Source: Lichenostomus cassidix
Taxonomy: Eukaryota; Chordata; Aves; Passeriformes; Meliphagidae
Reading direction: 5' to 3'
Assembly (NCBI GenBank): GCA_008360975.2
Contig: CM039184.1
Coordinates: 34,521,797 to 34,585,796, forward strand
DNA: 64,000 nt
Below the pieces are notes generated by a model. It worked only from the letters and a program-made list of their open reading frames with translations. It ran no database searches and had not been told where the DNA came from. Numbering within the stretch: the first letter of the stretch is position 1; each line of letters begins with the position of its first letter. The position numbers were made by a program, and so were the translations under genes. Positions 37,829-50,054 of the stretch are shown piece by piece.

Positions 37829-40800
37829 GTAACAAAATTGTTTTTCTAGATGTCTACATCTGAATGGAACAGTTCAGTAAGTAAAGAGTTATAGCAGTAT
37901 ATATGGATAAAATATACAACTAGTGTGAAAAAATACATCATTCATCACAGGAAAAATGGAAAATGTTGCACTGGAAAAATAAAGAAAATATAACCCTAAA
38001 AGTAAATATGGATTCACATATAAGATTCATTAATTTTAAAATTCAGAGATGCCTATGAGATATCAGAAACTGAAGGTAGGAAAGGAAAATGCACAGGCAA
38101 GAGAAAAAAACTTGACTCTTATTGTGATTAAACTACTAGCATTTTTGTCAGATATTTATTTTTTACCTGAAATACGTAATATTCTCAGAATATTTTCTGC
38201 TAAGATGCTACTTCTGGGTGTTATCTTGTCAGAGTGAACAAATGAACTTAATTTAGAGTCCTTCTCTGAAATGCTTCTGTTCTCCAGATATGGAATTTTT
38301 CCACAAGCTTTGCATTTCCTGAATATGAGTAGACCAACTATACTTGATTTTAGCAATCTTTCATTTAAAAGTCAGAGTGAAAATATGATTTCCTTTGGTG
38401 TCCTTCATCTGTTTTCTGTAGTAAACACATACCACAGTTGTTTTTTTAAACAAAGGCCCATGGTTGTTTTGCTACTATAGGCTTAGCTGTTCTGCTACTC
38501 CACTGGATTTTTGATATTAATTTTTTTGTTTGCACCCACATGTAGGCCAAATAGGAGAAACTCCAGGCCTTTGCAAATTACTGGAATTATTAAGATACGT
38601 GTTGCTTTTCCTTCTTTGAAAATAGGTCATTTTGCTATTCTATCACATAGCCAGCATGTCTCACGAAGGATGCTGTGAAGTATTTCAGTATAGTTTTAGT
38701 GAACAGATTGCCCACTGAAGAGTCTTAAGAATGTTATGAAAAGGAAAGAGTGTTTTCTGAGGTTATTTTTTGCATCATATATGCTAGGATGCATGTGTGA
38801 TTTATTTATTTAGAATTTGTGGGTAAATTTCTATTAAAAGCAGTTAGTTTCTCTTCACAACAAGCAAATTCTTCCCAGCTAGCTGGTGGAGACTTTTGCT
38901 TCATAAAAAAAGGTGTCCAATAGCCAATGAAAATTCCTTGCTTTGTGAATGTTAACAAGATTTGTTGTTCTATGTTCCTCTCACTATTTATGTTATTTTT
39001 GGATGCTCCCAAGTGCTCCTGCATTATGTAACCAGTTCTCCAAGTCTCCTTTCCTGCTCCCACAGAAGTGTGCATGAAGATCTGAAATAAAACATTCTTC
39101 TAGGTCTGTTTTACAGTTCAGGTTCTTTTTACTTTATGATCATATAATGAGAAATCTGTGGACAAACTCCCTCAGAGACTGGAGTTTTGTCAGAAATGTT
39201 CTCTCGGGTTTGAGATCCAATTACATTTATATGTTTATATAGTGAGAGCTAGAAAAAGAGAGGGAGAAATGAAGTTTTTGACATGTATTAAGGATGGCAA
39301 TTCCTTCTCACCTGAATAAAGCGCACCCCAAAAGGACATTAGAGATGTTGAGTTGGTGACACTTTATATTAAACACAGTACTGGTTGTTAAAGTCATTAA
39401 ACTCTTAAAAGGCTTATGGATTAGACTCAGAGAATAAATATGAAAAGACTTCTCTGTTTTGCCCACAATACAAATAAAAAGCAGGGCTTTTATTGGTCAT
39501 GCTATGTTTTCTGAGGTAGTTACCATCAGGAGAAAGGGAAATCATCAATGGAGAACACCAGCCTTCTTACTTCCATTATTAGATCCTCACAGATCTGATT
39601 GTTAGTCATTTGACATTCCCAAAGGTTGAAGTAAATATTACAGTCACATTATCTGATTCAAATTTTTCTTTTAACAGTGTAAGGTTTTCCTGTCCTTAAT
39701 TAACAGCGACATTTGAAATGTTTCAAAGTGCCTTGTGCTGTTTCTACTGGAGAAACTGTTTCTGTATTAATCTGTATTCCCTAAGGAAGCAGGAAACAGA
39801 GGAATGGGCCATTATCATGTGCCTGCTTTTAAGGGGAGGCACACTGTCATTTCCAGTTAATGTATCTATATTAGAAAAATGGATACAAGATTTTTAAGCA
39901 ATCAAAATAGCTTTGTACCCCAAACTTATGAAAAAAACCCAAACCCCTCAGCTAGACCATTTTCCCTCCCTATATCAAAAAGGGTGTTACAAAGATTTCA
40001 AATCCAGCCAGCTGTACAACAGGCTGAAAAAACATCAAATTTGCTGCAGTTTGCATCCCCTTTTCTCAAAATTATATGCAAAGAATATGTCATTGTTGTG
40101 TTCTTTATGTACTGCTCCAGCTCTGTATATTAATTTCTAAGTAGACCAACATAAGCCTTCTGTTCTTCAAATATCCTGAGACTTGGCTTGCTTAAAGAAG
40201 AGATGACACATAGCATTATCTGTTTAGTTTGTTTTTATCTGTTGCTATAAACTGTGTAGTTGATATATTTCCAACTATCACACAGGAGTTACAGGTATTT
40301 GTACTCATGAGTAGGTCAGCTTGCACAAAAGAAAAAGTGCCTTTCATCATGTACATGTTTTATTACTGTCAGGGTACACTGATCTTCTTGTTTATCCATA
40401 GGCCATTCTATTTTGCTGTGAAAATTGGTTTTGCACACAAAGATGAGGACAACCTTAATTTAAATATGTACCAGAGTCAAAACATCTCAGTTCTATGCCT
40501 CTATTTTATCAAGACAGATGTCCTATTCACTGTAATATGAGCATTATCTGTTATATGGTCTGTTTCTTGTCCTGTAGAGATGAAGTTTATTGTTTATAAA
40601 GCTAACAGACATAATTCTTCTATGTTTCCAGCCATACTGTAAAAGAGAAACTATTACTATATCCCTCAAAATTGAATTCCATTTGTCATACTATTTAGTT
40701 TGTAGAAATGCCTCCTTTTCCTGAGAGGTGCTTTGAACCAAACCAATTTCACAGTAAATTAGTTCCATGTGAATTTGCTTTCTGCTTAACAAAAAGTTTG

Positions 40801-40848
40801 GAAAAGTTTGGCCAACCAAAATAATTATTATTTGGGGAATTCTTCCAG
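37829..40848. other. Stretch without recognised genes
   Basis: AT-rich sequence in which I see no gene, mobile element or notable repeat. Open frames are shorter than 105 codons and have no recognisable content. Confidence 0.5.
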
Positions 40849-40922
40849 GGAAAAAGAGTGTAATGCTGCTGGTGGATCCTGCTTTTTCTACATGCAGCAG
40901 TGAATGGCACCACAACTGTCAG
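40849..40922 (+). other. Candidate exon 1 of a hypothetical small gene
   Basis: Position 40922 is followed by a strong splice donor (TCAG, then GTAAGC). Upstream, GAATTCTTCCAG ending at 40848 could be an acceptor, or transcription could start nearby. An ATG at 40863 begins 20 codons that reach the donor exactly at a codon boundary (MLLVDPAFST and on, with two Cys). The other two frames contain stops. The end phase matches the start phase of the next candidate exon at 42495. I do not recognise the peptide. A stop-free frame of this length is common by chance, so the case depends on agreement among the three segments. Confidence 0.15.
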
Positions 40923-42494
40923 GTAAGCATCTTTTCGGGTGTGCAGTTCGAATTAACTATGCTTTTTATTCCATTTAACCATTAGGTTTGACTGTTTCCT
41001 ATACTATCCTTTGTCATATGTCCATGACTAAAATAGTTGGCTGATCTGCTATCATAACACACTTTTACACATAGACCTCAATTACATTCATGACCTTATT
41101 CTTTAATTAGTCAATAAGCTATATCAGCTTGCTGAGCCTGCATAGGTCACTTGTTCAAAGTCACCAGTCTTTGTTAGAATGAACCTGCAGATCAAAATTA
41201 ATTCTTATTTTTTTAAAACTTGTTGTTTTTGTTCACTCTCCTTTTCAAAACCTAATATTATTTTCAGATGCTTGGATATACTAATTTCTATTGAAAGAAT
41301 GGGGCTTTTTTGAAGAAGCTGCAATTCATGAATATCCTTACATGCATTTGTGTTCTGTTGTGCTTGTGATTTGATGGCCATATACATATGGAAAAGATAT
41401 GAATAGCGTGGCTTATCATACTACATAAATTCCTTCTGATAATCGTGTTTTTAGCTCCAGGATGCTATTTACAGGGTAAAACTGGCACTAGAGAAAAAAG
41501 GCCTTAAACCCCCCAAACTGACCTATGTGGGAAATCCAGAACACTGTTTTTAAGGGCAATAATGATCAATGCTACTTTTAGTATCCTAGTTTTCAAATAC
41601 CTTTATGGAAAGTGGATTCCAGAAACCCTAAATAGATAATGCACCTGATTTCCTTGCTGTTAGTCTGAAACTCTTGGAGCACCTGCAACAGTTTAGCAAT
41701 CTAATTCATATAGATGAAGTACATTCACTGCCGACCCTGTTTTACTGAATTTCACTTCAAGGTTTGGTGGTGTTATAAAAATAGGAGTAAAAGGGAATTG
41801 GTGTATCTATGAATAAATTCAATTTTTACAGAAGTATCCTAAAATACTTAAGAAAAGTCAGTATACAGCTGTTTCTGAATCCTTGTTATAACTAAACAAA
41901 TAAACTTTCAGGACCTTTATCTGCCAGATGGGTGGTGTTATAAAGCAATTCCCTGGGTCTTAAAAGAGTGATCCATTGATCTCTGGATAGTTAGCATCAG
42001 CTGAGTATCCTCCCTGCTGACCAGCTGTCCTGATAACTTCTGATAACCTCAGATGACTTTCAGCTGTCAAGAGTCAGGTAATTCTTAGCACTGTTGCAGC
42101 AACCATAAAACATCTGAGAAGTTGCACAGTATTTTTCAGTTGCCTGTTGCTTAAATTGTCTTTTCTTTACTGAAATTATTTTGTGTTTGAACTTAATTAG
42201 GTTCATGTGCTAATGTAAATAGGGAGAATTTTCTGTTTCCTTCTGCCTTTTTAGTGGGATAAGACCTAGAGAGATGAAAAGATAGATTGTTTTTGTACCT
42301 AGCAGGATGATACTGTGCTCCTTAATCTTTGTCCTATCTAGGGAATCATCTGTCTAGCCAACAGTAAATGTTCAATGCTGTAAGGTTTTGGTATATTGTT
42401 ATCTGGTTTTCTTTTAATATTCCAGAGTTTTGAGTCACTAATTCATTAATAAGTCTCTTAAAACAACAATAAGTTGTTTTTTTTTACTTTAAAG

Positions 42495-42623
42495 GAAGTG
42501 AAAAATAGATTAGAAACTATAAAGTGTTCTAAAGCTTGCAGGAGTGTCTTTGCAGCTTGGAGAAGAAACAAGAGCAAAATGCACATGAGGATTTGCACTG
42601 CACCCTCAAAATGGCCAAGAAAG
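42495..42623 (+). other. Candidate exon 2 of a hypothetical small gene
   Basis: A long pyrimidine tract ends in TTTACTTTAAAG at 42494, and AAGAAAG followed by GTAAGAA marks a near-consensus donor after 42623. The 129 bp between them is exactly 43 codons and is open in phase 0. The translation is strongly basic, with 13 Lys or Arg in 43 residues, three Cys and the segment KACRSVFAAWRRNKSKMHMR. I know no matching domain. The first and third candidate exons are in compatible phase. This is the strongest of the three by its splice signals, but still unproven. Confidence 0.22.
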
Positions 42624-42751
42624 GTAAGAAATAGAATCAAGAGAGTCCTACTGCTTGTTTAATATATGTTTGTGTACTTGTAACCTCATTGTTGTGGGAT
42701 TTTTTTTTCCTCTTGGCTTTTGTATAATCTTATGTTAATTTAGTGAGCTCT

Positions 42752-42755
<4 letters not shown>

Positions 42756-42783
<28 letters not shown>
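42756..42783. repeat. 28-base poly(T) tract
   Basis: An uninterrupted run of 28 T on the plus strand. It lies within the T-rich segment after candidate exon 2. It could be a homopolymer expansion, or the poly(A) end of a very old minus-strand retrocopy, but the flanking DNA resembles no gene I know. Confidence 0.8.
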
Positions 42784-43311
42784 GTTTAATTTTCATTGAC
42801 TAAAAATTCATTGCTTTTTGGAATGCATTAATAAGGTCTGCTGGCCATTTGGTTTTGTTGCTATGGGCATCTGAAGTAGTGGAAAAAGTATTTACTTGAA
42901 TTAGCATTGGTTTTAGGGATTACTCTTCTAGTCTGCGTTGAAATAAGCACAAATTTGGGGTTATTGTTTCTCTTCAAGGATGAGAATGTATTTTAGTGGG
43001 GAAGCTTCTAGTACAATTTGGTTAGGTAGTGATTGAAGCTTTTTAAGAGTGCCTTTGTTGACTAGGGAATTTAGCTACCACTTTGAATGTGCTTCTTTTG
43101 CTGGCTATAAGTTGTTTTTCAAATATAGACTTTGTTCCTGCCTTCCATTTGTTTTGCCCTGAGATTGATCTTCCACCTGTCTGTTCACTTTGGATCACTT
43201 TATTTTCTTCTTGGAGGTGTAACTTGAGGTAGTATAGTTGTTATGGGTTTTTTTTCTAGTGACCGTGCTATTTGGTTTTTGTGTGATTTTTTAAAAAAAA
43301 TTATTTTCTAG

Positions 43312-43835
43312 ATCTTTTATGCAGCTGAAACTGTGGAGAGGCAATATGCAGTGATATAGAAGAAGCATGCTGTTGCAGTTAAAATATTTTAAAATCAGAA
43401 AATGTTGCTGTTGGTATTACAATATTATACAATGAATTAGTATTTTGGAAAAGTATAATCCCCACATATATGACATATGTTAATTAGGAGAGATTTCTTT
43501 TTTGTGAGTGATACTACTAGGCAAAATGAACCCAGAAATATTTGTGCTTCATTTGAGAAATGGAAAAAACCATTTTTTAATTTTTATTCTGAACAGTTGG
43601 AAGGCAAAATACCTATAATATCCAGAGCTGCTTTCAGCTATGCATATTTTAACTTGTTTCAAATTAGTATCAGATTTTTTAAAAATATGGATATATCCTC
43701 TAATTCTAAGATGATAACAACATTGTTGTACTTGAAAAGGATCTACTTTCAGCAGGTCGGAGTTCCTGGATTTCACTGAATTAGGATGAAAATATAATAT
43801 CAGACGTTGAATAAACTTATTTGCACTGAAAATTT
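43312..43835 (+). other. Candidate terminal exon of a hypothetical small gene
   Basis: ATTATTTTCTAG ending at 43311 is a good splice acceptor. The next 15 codons are open in phase 0, matching the end of the candidate exon at 42495-42623, and end in a TAG at 43357-43359. A consensus AATAAA lies at 43810-43815, which would give a 3' UTR of about 450-475 bp. The end coordinate is set about 20 bp beyond that signal. Together with the two upstream segments this would encode about 78 residues. Acceptors, short open frames and AATAAA are all frequent in AT-rich DNA, so confidence is low. Confidence 0.13.
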
Positions 43836-45106
43836 TAAGAAAAAAATTTGCTTGGACTATCAGTATTACCTAGCAATTAAGAGTACACAGGCTATTTTTT
43901 TTGCTTGTTTTTGTCTTGTGCTAACAAGTAGAGAATTTTTTCTACAGAAAAGTAACAATTTAAAGTAGTGCAAATTCAAAATATTTCATGTATATTGATC
44001 AGCTCTGCTTTTATTTTAGTCTTGTTTTTATAAAGAAAAATGCTTCAATTCTGTGTTTGTATGGATGAAAGCTTAATGCAGTATGCTCTGCAGGCAGAGG
44101 ACTACAAATGCAGACAGTTTTGTATCAACTACCTCTCTCACTTCTGACATTCCTTATTGCTCTTTTAGACTAATGTTGATGGTTTTAAGGCAACCAGCAG
44201 AGATCTGCTGTGAAGCAGAAATGGTGGAGAAAATAAAAGAAAAAGCACTGAATCTTGTTTCCAGAATATGAGTGAACACTCAGTATGAGTGGCCAGGAAT
44301 ATGAAAATGCTATGCAAGATGCTGGTGTTATATTATATGAGCATCAAAAACTTCCATAAGGAAAGGGTAGAATTACTCCACTATTTAGTTCTGTTAAATT
44401 ATCCACAACTTAAAATGCATGTTTGAAATTTTATAGTGAAAAGTGGAAATGGAAACTACCTTTTTCCCCCCCAATTTTTTTGTCTCTGGTTTTTAATCTC
44501 TTTATTTTTTCCTCTCCCTAAGCAAGAATAGGCTCAAATCACTACAACTGACAAAAATTTGCTAAAACTGACTTTTGCCTTTTTTGCAGAACGACATTTA
44601 ATACTATCTTAGTATAAAGTTAAGTCTGTTGAGCAAGAGCATTACCTTTATACATCTGACAGAAATGGCATAGGAGAACGTTTGAAATTCTGTTTCGCTT
44701 CTGTTGTGTGATTGCACACTGAACTCTGGAAGTGTGCAGGAAATTACATGACCTAAAGTCCAAACTTCATTCTTCCATAGTAGTTCCAACAACAAATTTT
44801 CTTGTGACAGTGATCTCTCTTTGAATAATGTACATTTTTTCCCATGAGGCTGTGGCATCCAAGTTGTAGCATGAAATGGAGCTGCTTTTATGAAATGTAG
44901 AATTTCATTAATGAACTTGGACACATGTCTGTATATGATCAATTGGTCTGCAAAGGCTCTTAGAAGAGAGCATTACTAGGAATGTGAAAAGGATAACAGA
45001 TGTAGCAAGGCATAAAGGCACCAAATGTGTGAGGACTATAAAAATATGAAATCCGTTAGCCTGAATGACTTGCCAGATTTATTGGTCTGAGCTTGAAAAT
45101 ACGGAC

Positions 45107-45149
45107 TGACTCACTGAGACACGTACCCATCAGGAAATTGGATGAGTCA
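45107..45149. promoter_or_regulatory. Pair of consensus AP-1 motifs
   Basis: TGACTCA at 45107-45113 and TGAGTCA at 45143-45149 are exact AP-1 (Jun/Fos) sites, with 29 bp between them. Each site is expected by chance every several kilobases, so a close pair is mildly unusual. No promoter or gene is seen next to it. Confidence 0.2.
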
Positions 45150-48100
45150 GAATATGGCTTTAATTTTCATGGCTGGGTTTCTTAGCATACATGATTGAAG
45201 GTGGTGGGAACTTACATGAGTGTGCACTGAACCTGGGCTACAGTTGCTTCTTCGCTCTTGGTCAGAATCCAGTACAATGATTCTAAGTCTGTAAAATTTA
45301 TTTTCAGAAGAGAGGGGATAGAAAGAAAATGCATTTCTCCCAAGAGTGTGCCTTACAGCCTATCATGCACCCCAGCAACCCTCACATACCCAAGTCAATG
45401 TTGTGTGGTGTGTCTATATGACAATTCTATACTAGAAATTTGTGCAACTGGTGGAGGGGAGAGGGGAGACACACGTGAGGTGACTATACAACAGCAAAAC
45501 AACAAATGAAACAGCAAAACACAAACCCCAACTTGCTGGTAGTAACTAGTCAAAATTCCAACATGATTAAGCAGGGTGTTTAAAGATCACTAGTAATTCA
45601 GAGTTTGTATCTGGTGATTAAACTAGACTGCAAACTTCAGCCAAAGGCTAGGAAGGAAAGAAATAGGGACTCTTGGCCAGGAGCCAGGGACTCTTTTGGA
45701 CTAATATTAACTCCTATTTGAGAGGGTAGGGAATGATAAAATTTTGGCAATTTACGATTTTGTAAAGTAATTTTTCAGTCTGTGAAAGCAAAATTCTTAC
45801 TTAGCCAAGAAACTCCATGTATCATTTGCATACTGAACGCCTTTTATTGGTATTTCTGTCTAGCACAGGCCACTGTGCATGTTAATGTAATTTGTTTATA
45901 ACATTCATGATTCACTCTGTGATCATTCACAAGGAAAGTGCTCTATAAACATTAAAGATGACCTATGACTAGGGCAATTTATCTTACGCTGCCTGCAAAC
46001 TTGCCTGCAGTGTAGGAAATGGGATTGATCCCATTTAGCTCGTTTATCCACCTCTCACAACTTGCAGTACAATAGGAAACACTGAAGTGATATTTCCATA
46101 ACTATTTTATACCACAGCTTACTATATTTTCTCCTTATACACAGACATATCCCACCATAAAGATAAGGTACTGTACTTTATTCTGCATTCTTGTTGGAAG
46201 GAAGATAAAAAGGACACATCTAGTGGAGGTAGAGACTTATTATTCATGTGAGAAGGCTGAATATAGCTTGGTGATATTGGAGAAGGGACTCAGAGGTACC
46301 TCATGCTTTAAATTTTTGGTTTGATTGTTGTTTTGTTTATTAAGGCTGAGTCACTAGAAAGGTAAGTTTTTACATTTTAAGTGTATTGGCTTCAGGGGAC
46401 AGAAAAGCTTTAACACCAGCCAGAAATTAAACTCCAAATAAGATTGCACAATTCTGGAGAGGCACTCAGCTTTTCCTCCTGCATCCACCCCTCCCAGCCA
46501 TGATTTGTGCAGTACAGAACAAGAACTTGGCCATGCCCACACAGTGCTAAGCTCTGCACCTTCTCTCAACCAGGACAACTTCCAAATCTTCATCAATTCT
46601 GTTTTGTGTTTGTTTGATTTTTGCTGTATTTTTTTTTCTTTCTTTTAAATTGCCTAATGGCTTGTTGTAACAATGTGGGGAAGGAAAAAACAAAAGAGAG
46701 AGGAGTTGAAACATAATCTTGTGATACTTCAAAAAGACTAATACTCTTTCAGAGGTGAGGATGCAATATTCAGTAAGATTTTCCTGCTAACATTCTCTTT
46801 GCTCTGATTATTTTCAGCTGCTGTAGAGATATCATATCCAGAGGATCCTGGAATATTCACATTAGGTTTTTTTCTGTGTCTATTATGCAAGACACATCTT
46901 TGATTTAAACGTGAATAGGCCCTAAAATACACTTACTTCTGAATTTTTGCCATACTTGCCAAATTGTTTTGTTTTATATTTTCAAGGTGCTTTTATTAGT
47001 CTGATGTTGTGGTGGATGTGATGTACTAAGATTAAAAGCATGACTTGATCTCTAGGTTTTGCTCATAAAATTACTTCTTTAGAGCCTCACAATGCTACTT
47101 TTCTGGAACAAAGTACAGATTATAATTCAAACTTCTGTGATTCTAAAGTGTCTGCTTAAATCCTGAAATTTGCTTTCTTCCTCGGACCTAGATGAAAACT
47201 CTTGCACTGTGGAGGTTATATGCGTAGTTCTTTCAGCCCTCTTTGTTCTGGAAATATATCGCTGCAATTTCATGGAGGTAGCAGTTTTCACTAATGACCT
47301 TTATTCACTGACTCTTGTCCTAGCCCTCTTAAACATGGCTACTGCAACTGTTCTGTATTGCTTTGGAGAGGCTAAAAAAGTAATTGTGACACAATCTGAC
47401 TTTAAGCATAATTTGTCCCTATTCTGATAGTTATTTCATAAACATTGGCTTATGAAACAAAATAGTATTAAACCAATGGAATTTAAAAAGTCCAGCAATA
47501 TTATCTTCTTGTCTTTGTCCCTGTGATTTCTTTTATTATTTGTCATGATTGTACTGTTTAGTCTCAGTCTTTGGCCTAATTTATGTTGCAGTGATGGGTA
47601 TGTTGCTCTTTGCTCACCTCTCAGTTGCTGATTCCCCTGAGTGACCCTGAAGAAATGCTCAATAACTGTTCAGTCTGTGCTCCTGTTACAGAAAGGTGTT
47701 GAAGAGGAAATACAGAAGGGTTTATTTTTGGTAGCATGGGTAAAAGGAAGTTGGTGTGCTTCCCTGCCTCATAAATCTGTAGGAATTACAGAGGCTATAC
47801 AGTGGGTAACACTATAGGCAAGGTGTGTATAGAGAACAAAGGAAAGAATTCTAGCATTACCGTCTGTCTTTTATTTTAAAGACTGTTAGTACATGAGAAG
47901 CTCCATTCTGAAACAATTGTTGAGATTCCTCCTGTTTCTCACTTTTTGAAAAACCCTGTAATCACCATTTTTTAAACTGAATAACCTCTTTTGATTTGCC
48001 TCCGTGACATCATTGTCATTTTTCAGTGGAAATGCTATGGCTCCAGGTAAAAAATAAGCTTTAATGAAAAGAAGTTGCTTCCATGCAAATATCCAACAGA

Positions 48101-48799
48101 ACAAAAATAAGAACTACAAAAATAAGAACTAGAGAAATGCTTCTCATAGCAAATTTTGTTGAAAATTAAATAACTGCCTAGAGAGCCTCAGTAAAGCTTT
48201 TGACAAAAGTATTCATATTCTTGTTCAACACATAGGAATGTACTTACAGTGAGTGCTGCAGAAATGCTTATGTTTGCACTTGTAACGCTGGGATTTTTCC
48301 TGTGCATTTTAATAGTTTGAAGAACCCTTCAAACCCAACCTCTCAGTCTTGGTCTTTGTTGTTACCTTTTGTTACATGTTTTTGTCCTTCCCTCACTTCC
48401 TTCCTACTCTCATCCTTTAGGGGAAATGAAAATGGATGAAATGGTGCCTATCCTTTCATGAAATTGGACCTGGAAGCCACCAGCATTAGTTTATTACAGA
48501 GGCTAGAAGCATTACTAATGCTAAAATAAGCATACTTCTGGAAGCCTTTTACCCACTTGACAGTTATCCAAACTATTTTTGGGGTGATCCTCATGACTCT
48601 ATCCTTTCTGTAAATATCTTGGGCACACAAAAATAATGAAAGGAGTCACAAATAATAGCAGCAAAGACAGAAATAAATTGTATGCCAACATTTTTTGAAG
48701 AACCACGGGTGTCAAACATCAAATGCTTTATCTTCAAAGTTTATATTTAGAGAGGTGTGCCTACTTCAAAAAACAGTTTCAGATAACTTTTGGGTTTTA

Positions 48800-48822
48800 T
48801 TTGTTTTGTTTGTTTGTTTTTT
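48800..48822. repeat. TTTG simple repeat
   Basis: Short, imperfect TTTG units within T-rich sequence, just before a CR1 scrap. Confidence 0.5.
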
Positions 48823-48887
48823 CTAAAATTGTTTCCTTGAGGGAAAATTATTTTAAAGCAGTAAAATTTAATATTTTGGCAGAAAAC

Positions 48888-48945
48888 CAGAATCATTTAG
48901 GTTAGAAAAATACCTGTAGGATCATAGTCTACCCTGTCATCCATG
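48888..48945 (-). mobile_element. CR1 LINE 3'-end scrap
   Basis: The plus strand reads CCAGAATCATTTAGGTTAG and continues with AAAAATACCTGTAGGATCATAGTCTA or close to it. This is the reverse complement of the last 60 bases or so of the CR1 3' UTR, which in sense orientation contains GATGATCTTAAAGGTCTTTTCCAACC-like sequence followed by the tail. Only this short end is present, so it is a severely 5'-truncated, diverged copy. It has no coding sequence. Confidence 0.72.
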
Positions 48946-50036
48946 AAAGCAGAAAGAACCTGGAATTATGGTCAGCCAGAGGAGGTGATAAAGTTTAAAT
49001 ATTTTAGACTTTTCGGAAATCAGAATGGGAGTTTCTCTTAAAAGAATATTGTGTGGTGCATTCTTGTGGGCCTTGTTTTAAGTAAAATCCTGATAGTGTT
49101 CCGATACAGGAAGAAGCCTTTAGGCCCCTGACCACATTGAAATATATACCTTTAGAGGAGAAGCGTATATCAACATAAGACCAGACAGGAAGAAGAACAC
49201 TGCACACGTTGCTCAGATTGCATCACTTTTCTCAAAAAAACTTTTGGTGTTGAAAGAAACAGCTGTCTCTGGGAAAGCTTGAGATGTCCCTTCTTCCTTT
49301 ATGTTGGAGTAGTTTTGTGTGCCCTTTCTGTAATTTCTCTTTTACTCCAGATTTTTAACCCAAAATTTTCATGAAGAAAAGCAGAAGTCCTTCTCTGCTA
49401 TTAGGAGGCTGTGCCTTAATACAGAAATAACTGCTCTCCACAGCTGGTTATTAAATCTGCCCCGTACCAGCAGGAGGTTACAAGGACCTTAGGATATTAT
49501 TAGTGTGTATCTTTCCACTACTGTGCGACAGAAACTGTTATGACACCATGTAATGAATATTTTTTCAAGCTGTCACTACTCAGTTAATGTTCCCATTTAG
49601 CACTTCCTATACCTGAGGACTATGTGATAATTTATTTTAGCATATTTCAATTTACTGAATAAAGAAAAAAACCCCAACTATTGGGTTGAAATTGCTACAT
49701 GTTTTGTAGATTTTGCTCTTATTGCAGTTCCATCAGTGGAAGCCAGTTTATTTTAGGAGGAAAAAATAGATTGTGGAGAAAAACCCACACGCAAAACTAA
49801 AAGGACCTTGGTGTGCAAGGACAGAAAGAATACCCAGAGCAAACACTTCTGACACCAGGTGTGGCCGCTTTTCAATGCTGCTGTTTAGCTCCTTCCCTGT
49901 ACATTCTGGTCTGTGTTGCACTCAGAGTCCTTTAGCTCAAGACTTAGTAAAGCATAGTCTCAGCTGAGGTAAAAATGGACATGACTAACAGTTTAGGTGA
50001 GGAATGGATGGTGTTTTCTAGCCTTTATTTGTGAAA

Positions 50037-50054
50037 GTGTGTGTGTGTGTGTGT
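50037..50054. repeat. GT dinucleotide microsatellite
   Basis: Nine uninterrupted GT units. This is a standard short microsatellite. Confidence 0.85.

Larger units (their letters stand above)
43836..48887. other. Stretch without recognised genes
   Basis: No gene or mobile element is recognised. An 86-codon segment at 47170-47427 encodes hydrophobic residues, but this follows from its T content and I would not call it a gene. Two consensus AP-1 motifs near 45.1 kb are listed separately. Confidence 0.5.

Noticed and set aside
45379..45392. CTCACATACCCAA shared almost exactly with about 56281-56293
   Set aside because: The match does not extend beyond about 12-13 bases, so it is not evidence of a dispersed repeat.
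47170..47427. Hydrophobic 86-codon frame that looked like a two-helix membrane protein
   Set aside because: It has no ATG at its start, no recognised family and no clear splice borders on both sides. Its length is common by chance.
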